Part shown: piece by piece, positions 17,111-24,204 of the stretch
How positions within the stretch are numbered: the first letter of the stretch is position 1
Layout: the number at the start of each line of letters is the position of its first letter
Assembly (NCBI GenBank): GCA_905216215.1
Contig: CAJMSZ010000018.1
Span: 1 to 38,995, forward strand
Direction: 5' to 3'
Origin: an uncultured bacterium
GTDB lineage: Bacteria > Bacillota > Clostridia > Lachnospirales > Lachnospiraceae
DNA: 38,995 nucleotides
Made by a program: the position numbers and the translations under genes
The notes under the pieces: model-generated
What the model was told of the DNA's origin: nothing
What the model saw: only the letters and a program-made list of their open reading frames with translations
The model's database searches: none

Positions 17111-18349
17111 ATGGAAGAGAATAAGAACACAAATCATTTTTGGAAAGGGGCGCTTTGTGGCGCCCTTGCTATGTTTGCAGTAGTTTCGATTATCTGGGGA
17201 GCAGGAAAGGTATCCGGTGCTCTTGTAAAAAATAAAATGAACACTGCAACAGAGGAAGAGACAACCAGTGAAATAGATGAAGATGAAACCAGTGAAAAGC
17301 TGGAATATTTGCAGCAGCTTGTGAACGAATATTATCTTTATTCTGATGAAATAGATGGCAGTACTTTACAGGAAGGAATTTATTCCGGCTATATTAATGC
17401 GCTCGGAGACCCATACTCCGTGTATTATGATAAAGAAGAGACAAAGGCTCTGTTTGAGTCTACATCCGGTGAGTATTCTGGAATCGGAGTGGTGTTTTCA
17501 CAGAACGCTAATACAAAAATTAGTACAGCAGTTCAGGTTTACCCGGACAGTCCGGCAGAAAAGGCCGGAGTAAAAGCCGGTGATATTTTATATAAAGTTG
17601 ACGGGGAAGATGTGACAGCAGAAGACTTGTCGGAAGTGGTTGCAAGAATCCGTGGGGAAGAGGGAACCATTGTAACTCTTACCGTTCTCAGAGGCGAGAA
17701 TCACGAAGAAGTCACATTAGATATTACAAGAGGTGTTGTGCAGGTTCAGACGGTTACATACACCATGAAGGAGAACCAGATTGGATATATCCGTATTACA
17801 GAGTTTGATAAAGTTACTTATGAGCAGTTTGAAAATGCGCTCAATGAGTTGACTCAGCAGGGAATGGAAGGATTAGTTGTAGATCTTCGTGCCAATCCGG
17901 GGGGGAATCTGGATACTGTTTCCCAAATCCTGGATTTGCTGCTTCCAAAAGGAACGATTGTTTATACGGAAGATAAAAACGGTAAGCGTCAGGAATGGAC
18001 CTCTGACGAGGAACATCAGTTTACGCAACCACTGGCAGTGCTTGTAGATGGCAACAGTGCAAGTGCATCTGAAATCTTTGCAGGAGCAGTCCAGGACTAT
18101 GGAATCGGAACTCTTGTAGGTACCACAACCTTTGGAAAAGGGATTGTACAGCAGCTCATTCAGTTACCGGATGATACCTGTGTGAAACTGACGATTTCCG
18201 AATATTTTACTCCGAACGGAAGAAACATTCACAAGAAAGGAATTGATCCTGACGTAGAAGTGGAATATGTATCAGATGAGGAAAATCCAGACGCAGATAA
18301 TCAGCTTGATGCTGCACTGGAAGAAGTACAGAAACAATTAAGCAAGTAA
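17111..18349 (+). CDS. C-terminal processing protease (S41 family) with PDZ domain
   Basis: A 412-residue CtpA/CtpB-type serine protease. An N-terminal membrane anchor (about residues 10-35) leads to a PDZ domain (about 115-190) and the S41 core with catalytic S318 (GNSASASE), K343 (FGKG) and Q347, the same Ser-Lys-Gln spacing as CtpB. It would act on the outer face of the membrane, cutting C-termini of exported proteins. The upstream in-frame GTG at 17096 lacks a ribosome site; ATG 17111 is preceded by GGCAGGG. It is last in the ftsEX block, ending at a strong terminator, so an M23-family protein nearby is a plausible substrate. Confidence 0.92.
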   Translation: MEENKNTNHFWKGALCGALAMFAVVSIIWGAGKVSGALVKNKMNTATEEETTSEIDEDETSEKLEYLQQLVNEYYLYSDEIDGSTLQEGIYSGYINALGDPYSVYYDKEETKALFESTSGEYSGIGVVFSQNANTKISTAVQVYPDSPAEKAGVKAGDILYKVDGEDVTAEDLSEVVARIRGEEGTIVTLTVLRGENHEEVTLDITRGVVQVQTVTYTMKENQIGYIRITEFDKVTYEQFENALNELTQQGMEGLVVDLRANPGGNLDTVSQILDLLLPKGTIVYTEDKNGKRQEWTSDEEHQFTQPLAVLVDGNSASASEIFAGAVQDYGIGTLVGTTTFGKGIVQQLIQLPDDTCVKLTISEYFTPNGRNIHKKGIDPDVEVEYVSDEENPDADNQLDAALEEVQKQLSK

Positions 18350-18356
18350 AGTGGAG

Positions 18357-18387
18357 AAGGAATGTCAAAAATGGCATTCCTTTTTTT
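18357..18387 (+). terminator. Strong intrinsic terminator after the S41 protease
   Basis: AAGGAATG (18357-18364) pairs with CATTCCTT (18375-18382), with a further G-C pair inside, followed by a T run (18381-18387). It closes the ftsEX/M23/Ctp block. Confidence 0.9.
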
Positions 18388-18479
18388 GAACCTGTATGAT
18401 AGAATGAATGGTGTATACATATTCGTGCCATGTGCGGGATGCATACATAATAAAGTCGGACAAATTAGGAGGCGAAAGT

Positions 18480-19757
18480 ATGAGTTTGCTGATTAAGAAC
18501 GGGCATGTGATCGACCCGGAGATTAAGCTGGATATGGTAAGGGATGTACTGATTCAGGACGACAGGATTGTGAGAGTGGATGAGAATATCTCGGATGCAG
18601 CAGATGAAGTGATTGATGCAAACGGAATGTACGTGATGCCTGGATTTATAGATTTACATGTACACTTAAGAGATCCGGGACTGACTTACAAGGAGACGTT
18701 GGCAACCGGAGGCGCGGCAGCGGCAAGAGGTGGTGTTACAACCATTTGTGCTATGCCGAATACGAAACCGGTCATTGATACCAGGGAACTGGTAGAAGAA
18801 GTGCATGAGAGAGCAAAAAAGGAATCTCCTGTTCATGTGATTCAGATTGGTGCAATCACAAAAGAACAGAAGGGAGAAGAGCTTGCTGATATTAAAGGAA
18901 TGGGTGAGGCAGGATGCCATGCAATAAGCGAGGATGGAAAATCGGTAATGAATGCATCCCTGTACCGCAAGGCTATGAAGATTGCAAAAGAAAATGGAAT
19001 TTCGATATTTGCACACTGTGAAGATATTACGATGGTAGAAGGCGGTGTGATGAATGCGGATGCCAAGGCAGAGGAGCTTGGATTAAAAGGAATCACCAAT
19101 GCTGTGGAAGATGTGATTGTGGCAAGAGATATCCTGCTTGCTAAAGAAACCGGGGTAAGACTTCATTTATGTCATTGCTCCACAAAGGACAGTGTGGAGA
19201 TGATTCGCCTGGCAAAGGAAGAAGGACTTCCGGTTACCGGAGAAGTGTGTCCGCATCATTTTACACTCTGTACAGATGATATTAAGGAAGATGATGGAAA
19301 TTATAAGATGAATCCGCCACTTCGCAGCAGGAAGGATGTAGAGGCATTAAAGGCGGGACTTGCATCAGATATTATGGATGTGATTTCCACAGATCATGCG
19401 CCACATTCGGAGGAAGAGAAGAATCAGCCAATGGAAAAGGCGCCATTTGGAATTGTGGGACTTGAGACCAGTGCGGCGCTGACTTACACGGAGCTTGTGA
19501 AACCTGGAATTATTTCTATGATGCAAATGGCAGAAAAGATGAGTTACAACCCTGCACAGATTCTGGGACTTACAGAGAAAGGTTCGGTATCTGAAGGGAA
19601 GATTGCAGATTTGGTTATTTTTGATGCAGAGAAGGAATATCGGATTGATACGGCATCCTTTGCATCTAAGGGAAAGAATACTCCATTTCAGGGATACCCG
19701 GTCAGTGGTGAAGTGGCATGCACGATTGTGGATGGAAAGGTAGTCTATCATAGATAG
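18480..19757 (+). CDS. pyrC: Dihydroorotase (class I)
   Basis: A 425-residue class I dihydroorotase that interconverts carbamoyl-aspartate and dihydroorotate in pyrimidine synthesis. The zinc-binding H60-x-H62 (DLHVHLRD), D152 (SEDG), H179 (FAHCED) and the STDHAPH motif are all present. The open frame extends upstream to 18408, but the ATG at 18480 has an AGGAGG site 7 bases away and matches the usual N-terminus (MSLLIKNGHV). It is the first gene of the pyrC-F-K-D-E group. I found no convincing promoter or PyrR-type attenuator in the 90-base upstream gap. Confidence 0.95.
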   Translation: MSLLIKNGHVIDPEIKLDMVRDVLIQDDRIVRVDENISDAADEVIDANGMYVMPGFIDLHVHLRDPGLTYKETLATGGAAAARGGVTTICAMPNTKPVIDTRELVEEVHERAKKESPVHVIQIGAITKEQKGEELADIKGMGEAGCHAISEDGKSVMNASLYRKAMKIAKENGISIFAHCEDITMVEGGVMNADAKAEELGLKGITNAVEDVIVARDILLAKETGVRLHLCHCSTKDSVEMIRLAKEEGLPVTGEVCPHHFTLCTDDIKEDDGNYKMNPPLRSRKDVEALKAGLASDIMDVISTDHAPHSEEEKNQPMEKAPFGIVGLETSAALTYTELVKPGIISMMQMAEKMSYNPAQILGLTEKGSVSEGKIADLVIFDAEKEYRIDTASFASKGKNTPFQGYPVSGEVACTIVDGKVVYHR

Positions 19758-19777
19758 CCGGAGAATTTTGCTCCGGC
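19757..19777 (+). other. Intergenic hairpin between pyrC and pyrF
   Basis: GCCGGAG (19757-19763) and CTCCGGC (19771-19777) form a perfect 7-bp stem with a 7-base loop, immediately after the pyrC stop. No T run follows, so it is more likely an mRNA processing or stability element than a terminator. Confidence 0.5.
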
Positions 19778-19829
19778 ATCATACAATAATAAAAACAGAA
19801 AACGATGGCAGAAACAGGGAGGAAGAAAG

Positions 19830-20756
19830 ATGATTAACAAATTAGTGGCCAACATCAGAAAAACAGGAGCTCCAATCGTAGTAGGACTGGATCCAATGCT
19901 GAATTATGTGCCAGAACATATCCAGCAGAAAGCATTTGCGGAATATGGGGAGACCTTAGAGGGAGCAGCTGAAGCAATCTGGCAGTTTAACAAAGAAATC
20001 GTGGACAAGACCTATGATCTGATTCCGGCGGTAAAACCACAGATTGCTATGTATGAACAGTTTGGAATCCCTGGACTTCAGGCATTTAAGAAGACCGTTG
20101 ACTACTGCAAATCCAAAGGTCTGGTAGTAATCGGAGACATCAAGCGTGGTGATATTGGCTCTACATCATCTGCTTACGCAGTGGGACATGTGGGAAAAGT
20201 CCAGGTCGGAAGTAAGACTTATGCACCGTTTGATGAAGATTTTGTTACAGTAAACCCATATTTGGGATCAGATGGTGTGAATCCATTTATCAAGGTATGC
20301 CAGGAAGAAAAGAAAGGAATGTTTATTCTGGTTAAGACATCGAATCCTTCCAGCGGAGAATTTCAGGATCGCCTCATAGATGGTCGACCATTGTATGAAC
20401 TGGTCGGTGAAAAAGTAGCAGAATGGGGAGAACAGCACATGGGTGATGAATATAGCTATGTTGGTGCTGTTGTTGGGGCAACTTATCCGGAAATGGGAAA
20501 AGTACTTCGTAAGATTATGCCGAAATCTTATATTTTAGTACCAGGTTATGGCGCTCAAGGTGGAAAAGGGAAAGACCTTGTTCATTTCTTTAATGAGGAT
20601 GGATTGGGTGCAATCGTAAATTCTTCCCGTGGAATTATTGCTGCCTATAAGCAGGAAGCTTATGCACAGTTTGGAGCAGAGAACTTTGGCGATGCTTCCC
20701 GCGCGGCTGTAGAGGCAATGATAAAAGACATTCGCGAAAGTCTGGAACAGCGTTAA
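19830..20756 (+). CDS. pyrF: Orotidine-5'-phosphate decarboxylase (long subfamily)
   Basis: A 308-residue enzyme that makes UMP from orotidine monophosphate. The GDIKRGDIGSTS segment contains the Lys and Asp residues of the active site, and the length and PxxxLDPML-like N-terminus (VGLDPMLNYVP) fit the longer type 2 subfamily rather than the ~240-residue type. A GGAGGAAG ribosome site precedes the ATG. It follows pyrC across the small hairpin and precedes pyrK, so it sits in the same cluster. Confidence 0.95.
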   Translation: MINKLVANIRKTGAPIVVGLDPMLNYVPEHIQQKAFAEYGETLEGAAEAIWQFNKEIVDKTYDLIPAVKPQIAMYEQFGIPGLQAFKKTVDYCKSKGLVVIGDIKRGDIGSTSSAYAVGHVGKVQVGSKTYAPFDEDFVTVNPYLGSDGVNPFIKVCQEEKKGMFILVKTSNPSSGEFQDRLIDGRPLYELVGEKVAEWGEQHMGDEYSYVGAVVGATYPEMGKVLRKIMPKSYILVPGYGAQGGKGKDLVHFFNEDGLGAIVNSSRGIIAAYKQEAYAQFGAENFGDASRAAVEAMIKDIRESLEQR

Positions 20757-20810
20757 TACAGAAACAATTATTTGGCGTAAAATATAAAAGAAAGTATAGA
20801 GAAAAAGAAA

Positions 20811-21593
20811 ATGGCAGAACGTAAAAAAGAGATGACAACCATCATTTCACAAGAAAAAATAGCAGAAGATATTTTCAGCATGTGGATTCAGACGGAAGCA
20901 GCAAAGACTGCAAAGCCGGGACAGTTCTTATCCATGTATACAAACGATGGAAGCAAGCTGCTTCCGAGACCAATCAGTATCTGTGAGATTGATAGAGAAA
21001 AAGAGGCTCTTCGGGTTGTATACCGTGTGACGGGTGAGGGAACAGGAACAGAACAGTTTTCTAAAATGAAGGCGGGAGATACTCTGCCGGTAATCGGACC
21101 TTTGGGAAATGGATTCCCGCTTGAAAAGGCAGAGGGAAAGACTGCTTTTCTTATGGGAGGCGGAATCGGAGTACCGCCGATTCTGGAGCTTGCCAAAGAG
21201 CTATCCTGCGATAAGAAAATTATTATCGGATACCGCAATGCAGAGAATTTCCTGAAAGAAGAGTTTGAAGCCAATGGACAGGTATTTATTTCTACAGAAG
21301 ACGGCAGTGTGGGAACAAAAGGAAATGTAATGGATGCCATCCGTGAAAACAAGTTACAGGCAGATATTATTTATGCCTGTGGTCCGACTCCGATGCTTCG
21401 TGCGATTAAACAGTATGCAGAGGAAAGAGGAATCGAATGCTATCTGTCTCTGGAAGAAAGAATGGCATGTGGAATCGGAGCCTGCCTTGGCTGTGTGTGC
21501 AAGACAAAGGAAAAAGACCACCACAGCAATGTGCATAACAAGCGTATTTGCAAGGATGGCCCGGTGTTCTTGTCAACGGAGGTGGAAATCTAA
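20811..21593 (+). CDS. pyrK: Dihydroorotate dehydrogenase electron-transfer subunit
   Basis: A 260-residue FAD/[2Fe-2S] protein of the ferredoxin-reductase type that passes electrons from PyrD to NAD+. The RPISI segment binds FAD, GGGIGVPP binds the nicotinamide nucleotide, and the C-terminal CGIGACLGC...C pattern (C-x4-C-x2-C plus a later Cys in RICKDGP) carries the cluster. The ribosome site is weak (GAGAAAAAG), and an in-frame ATG at 20832 is an alternative start. The stop codon overlaps the pyrD start (TAATG), as expected for a two-subunit enzyme. Confidence 0.94.
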   Translation: MAERKKEMTTIISQEKIAEDIFSMWIQTEAAKTAKPGQFLSMYTNDGSKLLPRPISICEIDREKEALRVVYRVTGEGTGTEQFSKMKAGDTLPVIGPLGNGFPLEKAEGKTAFLMGGGIGVPPILELAKELSCDKKIIIGYRNAENFLKEEFEANGQVFISTEDGSVGTKGNVMDAIRENKLQADIIYACGPTPMLRAIKQYAEERGIECYLSLEERMACGIGACLGCVCKTKEKDHHSNVHNKRICKDGPVFLSTEVEI

Positions 21594-22501
21594 TGAGCGT
21601 GAATATGAAAGTTAATATAGCCGGTGTGGAATGGAATAATCCAGTGACTGTTGCATCAGGAACCTTTGGGTCAGGAATTGAATTTGAAGAATTTGTAGAT
21701 TTGAATAAACTGGGAGCAGTGACAACCAAGGGGGTTGCCAATGTGCCCTGGACAGGAAATCCTACTCCACGAGTTGCAGAGACCTATGGTGGAATGATGA
21801 ACGCAGTCGGACTTCAGAATCCGGGAATTGATTTATTCTGTGAGAGAGATATTCCATTTTTGAAGAAGTATGATACAAAAATAATTGTGAATGTATGTGG
21901 CCGTTCCAAAGAGGATTACTGTGAAGTAGTAGAACGACTGGCAAATGAGCCGGTGGATATGCTGGAAATCAATATTTCCTGCCCAAATGTTAAGGAAGGC
22001 GGAATTGCTTTCGGTCAGAATGCGAAAGCAGCGGAGGATATTACCAAAGCTGTGAAGCAATATGCAAAGCAGCCCGTTATTATGAAGTTGAGCCCAAATG
22101 TAACTGATATTACAGAAATGGCGAAAGCAGTAGAGGCAGGAGGCGCAGATGCGGTTTCCCTGATTAATACTTTAACCGGCATGAAGATTGATGTAAACCG
22201 CAGAAAGTTTGTACTTGCCAATAAGACAGGCGGTGTATCAGGTCCTGCTATTCATCCTATTGCAGTGCGAATGGTATATCAGACTGCAAATACAGTGAAG
22301 ATTCCAATCATTGGTATGGGTGGAATTGCAAGTGCAGAGGATGCCATTGAAATGATTCTTGCGGGAGCAAGTGCAGTATCTGTAGGCACTGCCAACTTCT
22401 ACAATCCGGGTGTGACTATGGAAATCGTAGATGGAATTGAAAAATATATGGAAAAATATGGATTTGAAAATCTGACGGATATGATCGGAATTGTGAAATA
22501 G
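21593..22501 (+). CDS. pyrD: Dihydroorotate dehydrogenase catalytic subunit, class 1B
   Basis: A 302-residue FMN enzyme oxidising dihydroorotate to orotate. The class 1 catalytic Cys is C130 in NISCPNVK. The ATG at 21593 overlaps the pyrK stop and has a GGAGG site inside pyrK; an in-frame upstream start at 21548 has no reason to be used. Pairing with pyrK marks it as the NAD-dependent class 1B enzyme. The pyrE gene begins 17 bases downstream. Confidence 0.95.
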   Translation: MSVNMKVNIAGVEWNNPVTVASGTFGSGIEFEEFVDLNKLGAVTTKGVANVPWTGNPTPRVAETYGGMMNAVGLQNPGIDLFCERDIPFLKKYDTKIIVNVCGRSKEDYCEVVERLANEPVDMLEINISCPNVKEGGIAFGQNAKAAEDITKAVKQYAKQPVIMKLSPNVTDITEMAKAVEAGGADAVSLINTLTGMKIDVNRRKFVLANKTGGVSGPAIHPIAVRMVYQTANTVKIPIIGMGGIASAEDAIEMILAGASAVSVGTANFYNPGVTMEIVDGIEKYMEKYGFENLTDMIGIVK

Positions 22502-22518
22502 CGAAGGAGATAAGAGAG

Positions 22519-23199
22519 ATGGAACAGTATAAAAAAGAGTTTATTGAGTTCATGGTCGAAAGTGATGTTCTTAAATTTGGAGAATTTACATTAAAAAGCG
22601 GAAGAAAGTCCCCATTCTTTATGAATGCAGGTGCTTATGTAACCGGTTCCCAGCTTAAGAGACTGGGACAGTACTATGCGAAGGCAATTCACGATACTTA
22701 CGGAGATGATTTCGATGTACTGTTTGGACCAGCTTATAAGGGGATTCCACTTGGAGTTGTAACTGCAATCGCATACAGCGATTTGTACGGAAAAGAGATT
22801 CGTTACTGCTCAGACCGTAAGGAAGAAAAAGACCACGGAGCAGATAAGGGAAGCTTCCTTGGAAGTAAGCTGCAGGATGGAGACCGTGTGATTATGATTG
22901 AGGATGTAACTACATCCGGAAAATCGATGGAAGAAACTGTTCCAAAGGTAAAAGGGGCAGCAGATGTTACGATTGTAGGTCTTATGGTATCTTTAAATCG
23001 TATGGAAGTTGGAAAAGGCGGTGTAAAATGTGCCTTAGATGAAGTGAAGGATTTATACGGATTTCCGACAGCAGCTATTGTATCTATGGACGAAGTTGTA
23101 GAGTGCTTGTATAACAAAGAATGTCAGGGTAAAGTTGTGATTGATGATACAATAAAAGCAGCAATTGACGCATATTATGAACAGTACGGTGCGAAATAA
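22519..23199 (+). CDS. pyrE: Orotate phosphoribosyltransferase
   Basis: A 226-residue enzyme joining orotate and PRPP to form OMP, the substrate of PyrF. The PRPP-binding segment IMIEDVTTSGKS is clear and the length is typical. It is the last biosynthetic gene of the cluster; pyrB, pyrI and the carbamoyl-phosphate synthase genes are not here. No terminator separates it from the 50-residue protein 12 bases downstream. Confidence 0.95.
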   Translation: MEQYKKEFIEFMVESDVLKFGEFTLKSGRKSPFFMNAGAYVTGSQLKRLGQYYAKAIHDTYGDDFDVLFGPAYKGIPLGVVTAIAYSDLYGKEIRYCSDRKEEKDHGADKGSFLGSKLQDGDRVIMIEDVTTSGKSMEETVPKVKGAADVTIVGLMVSLNRMEVGKGGVKCALDEVKDLYGFPTAAIVSMDEVVECLYNKECQGKVVIDDTIKAAIDAYYEQYGAK

Positions 23200-23211
23200 G
23201 GAGATGTGTGC

Positions 23212-23364
23212 ATGACGGAAAAAGTATACAAGACAATGAGAGGTGTCGGTGTTGCCAATATTGTAATTGGAGTGATCAGTATTGTGACCGGAGTGACATC
23301 TGGTGTAATTCTTCTGGTTAACGGGGGAAGACTATTAAAGGCAAAAAAGAAATTGACATTTTAG
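23212..23364 (+). CDS. Small membrane protein, 50 residues, function unknown
   Basis: ATG at 23212, TAG at 23362-23364, with an AAGGAG site 8-10 bases upstream. The product has a basic N-terminal region, a long hydrophobic helix or hairpin (about residues 11-37: GVGVANIVIGVISIVTGVTS then GVILLVNGG), and a basic tail ending KAKKKLTF. The glycine spacing suggests tight helix packing. I do not recognise a named family. It sits between pyrE and the VanZ-like gene at operon-like spacing, so it may be co-transcribed with the following membrane/peptidase cluster. Confidence 0.72.
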   Translation: MTEKVYKTMRGVGVANIVIGVISIVTGVTSGVILLVNGGRLLKAKKKLTF

Positions 23365-23378
23365 AAGGGGTCTTTTGA

Positions 23379-23876
23379 GTGAAAGCAAAAAACAGAAAGC
23401 GAATGAGGACGCTTGGTAAGATTTTGTTCGTATTATACATTGCTTTCTTACTGTATTTTTTGATATTTTCTGACTGGTATGGACGGACCGGAGGTATGAG
23501 CGAATATCACTATAATCTGGTTCTGTTCAAAGAGATTCAAAGATTCTGGAATCACAGGGATATGTTAGGATGGGTTGCATATGCCAATTTATTTGGCAAT
23601 GTACTCATCTTCATTCCCTTTGGGTTTTTCATGCCCATGGCCAGCAGATATAGAAATTTCTTTCTGACGTTTGTATATAGTTTTGGACTGAGTCTTCTGG
23701 TGGAGATATTTCAGTTGATCACGAAGGTGGGAAGCTTTGATGTAGATGATATTTTCCTCAACACTTGTGGAGGAATTCTTGGATTTATTGCTTTCGTGAT
23801 CTGTAATACAATAAGGAGATGGTACGATGATAATAGGGCGAGAAAAAGAGCAAGCGCGAGAAAGGGAAAGAGATAG
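23379..23876 (+). CDS. VanZ-like integral membrane protein
   Basis: A 165-residue protein with about four membrane segments and the VanZ-like pattern: N-L-F-G-N-V-L-I-F-I-P-F-G-F followed by a later V-E-I-F-Q...F-D-V-D-D-I-F-L-N-T-C-G-G segment. VanZ itself gives low-level teicoplanin resistance, but most members have unknown roles. The GTG at 23379 has an AGAAGGGG site 8 bases upstream; ATG at 23403 is an alternative. Its last 50 bases overlap the next gene in a different frame. No van resistance genes are near, so resistance should not be inferred. Confidence 0.85.
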   Translation: MKAKNRKRMRTLGKILFVLYIAFLLYFLIFSDWYGRTGGMSEYHYNLVLFKEIQRFWNHRDMLGWVAYANLFGNVLIFIPFGFFMPMASRYRNFFLTFVYSFGLSLLVEIFQLITKVGSFDVDDIFLNTCGGILGFIAFVICNTIRRWYDDNRARKRASARKGKR

Positions 23877-24204
23877 AGAACGAAAAAAAAGAGGGAATCG
23901 AAAATATGGGCAGGCAAAGTTCAGACATTCGAAGAGGGGAATATATTCCTTATTGATAGCTGTTTTAAATGTTATTATCTTTGGAGTCTTAATTTTGACT
24001 GCATTTTTACATAAAGGACAATCGGCTGCAATTATAGGAAGTTTTGGATTATTTACGATTATACTGACTGTAATCGGACTGATTGTGGGGACAAAAGGGT
24101 TCCGTGAAAGGGACAAAAATTATGTAACCTGTAAATTTGGCGTAGGGGTCAACAGTGTTGTACTGCTGGCCTTAGTTGGACTTTTTATAAGGGGGATTGT
24201 ATAG
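23827..24204 (+). CDS. DUF6142-like small membrane protein
   Basis: A 125-residue protein with a very charged N-terminal tail (Arg/Glu/Lys-rich, about residues 4-36) followed by three predicted membrane helices (about 41-61, 68-88 and 102-122). The pattern resembles the DUF6142 family as I recall it. The start is fixed by an AAGGAG site just upstream of the ATG; it overlaps the VanZ-like gene by 50 bases. No other start in this frame is better. It ends in TAGTG, overlapping the GTG start of the M29 gene by one base, indicating tight coupling. Confidence 0.65.
   Translation: MIIGREKEQARERERDRERKKRGNRKYGQAKFRHSKRGIYSLLIAVLNVIIFGVLILTAFLHKGQSAAIIGSFGLFTIILTVIGLIVGTKGFRERDKNYVTCKFGVGVNSVVLLALVGLFIRGIV

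Noticed and set aside
20772..20800. Internal promoter before pyrK (TTGGCG, 17 bases, TATAGA)
   Set aside because: Boxes match only 4 of 6 each, and the transcript would start almost at the ATG, leaving no room for a ribosome site.
23379..23876. Glycopeptide resistance from the VanZ-like gene
   Set aside because: VanZ-like proteins are widespread; no vanA/B, vanH, vanX or regulatory genes are present.
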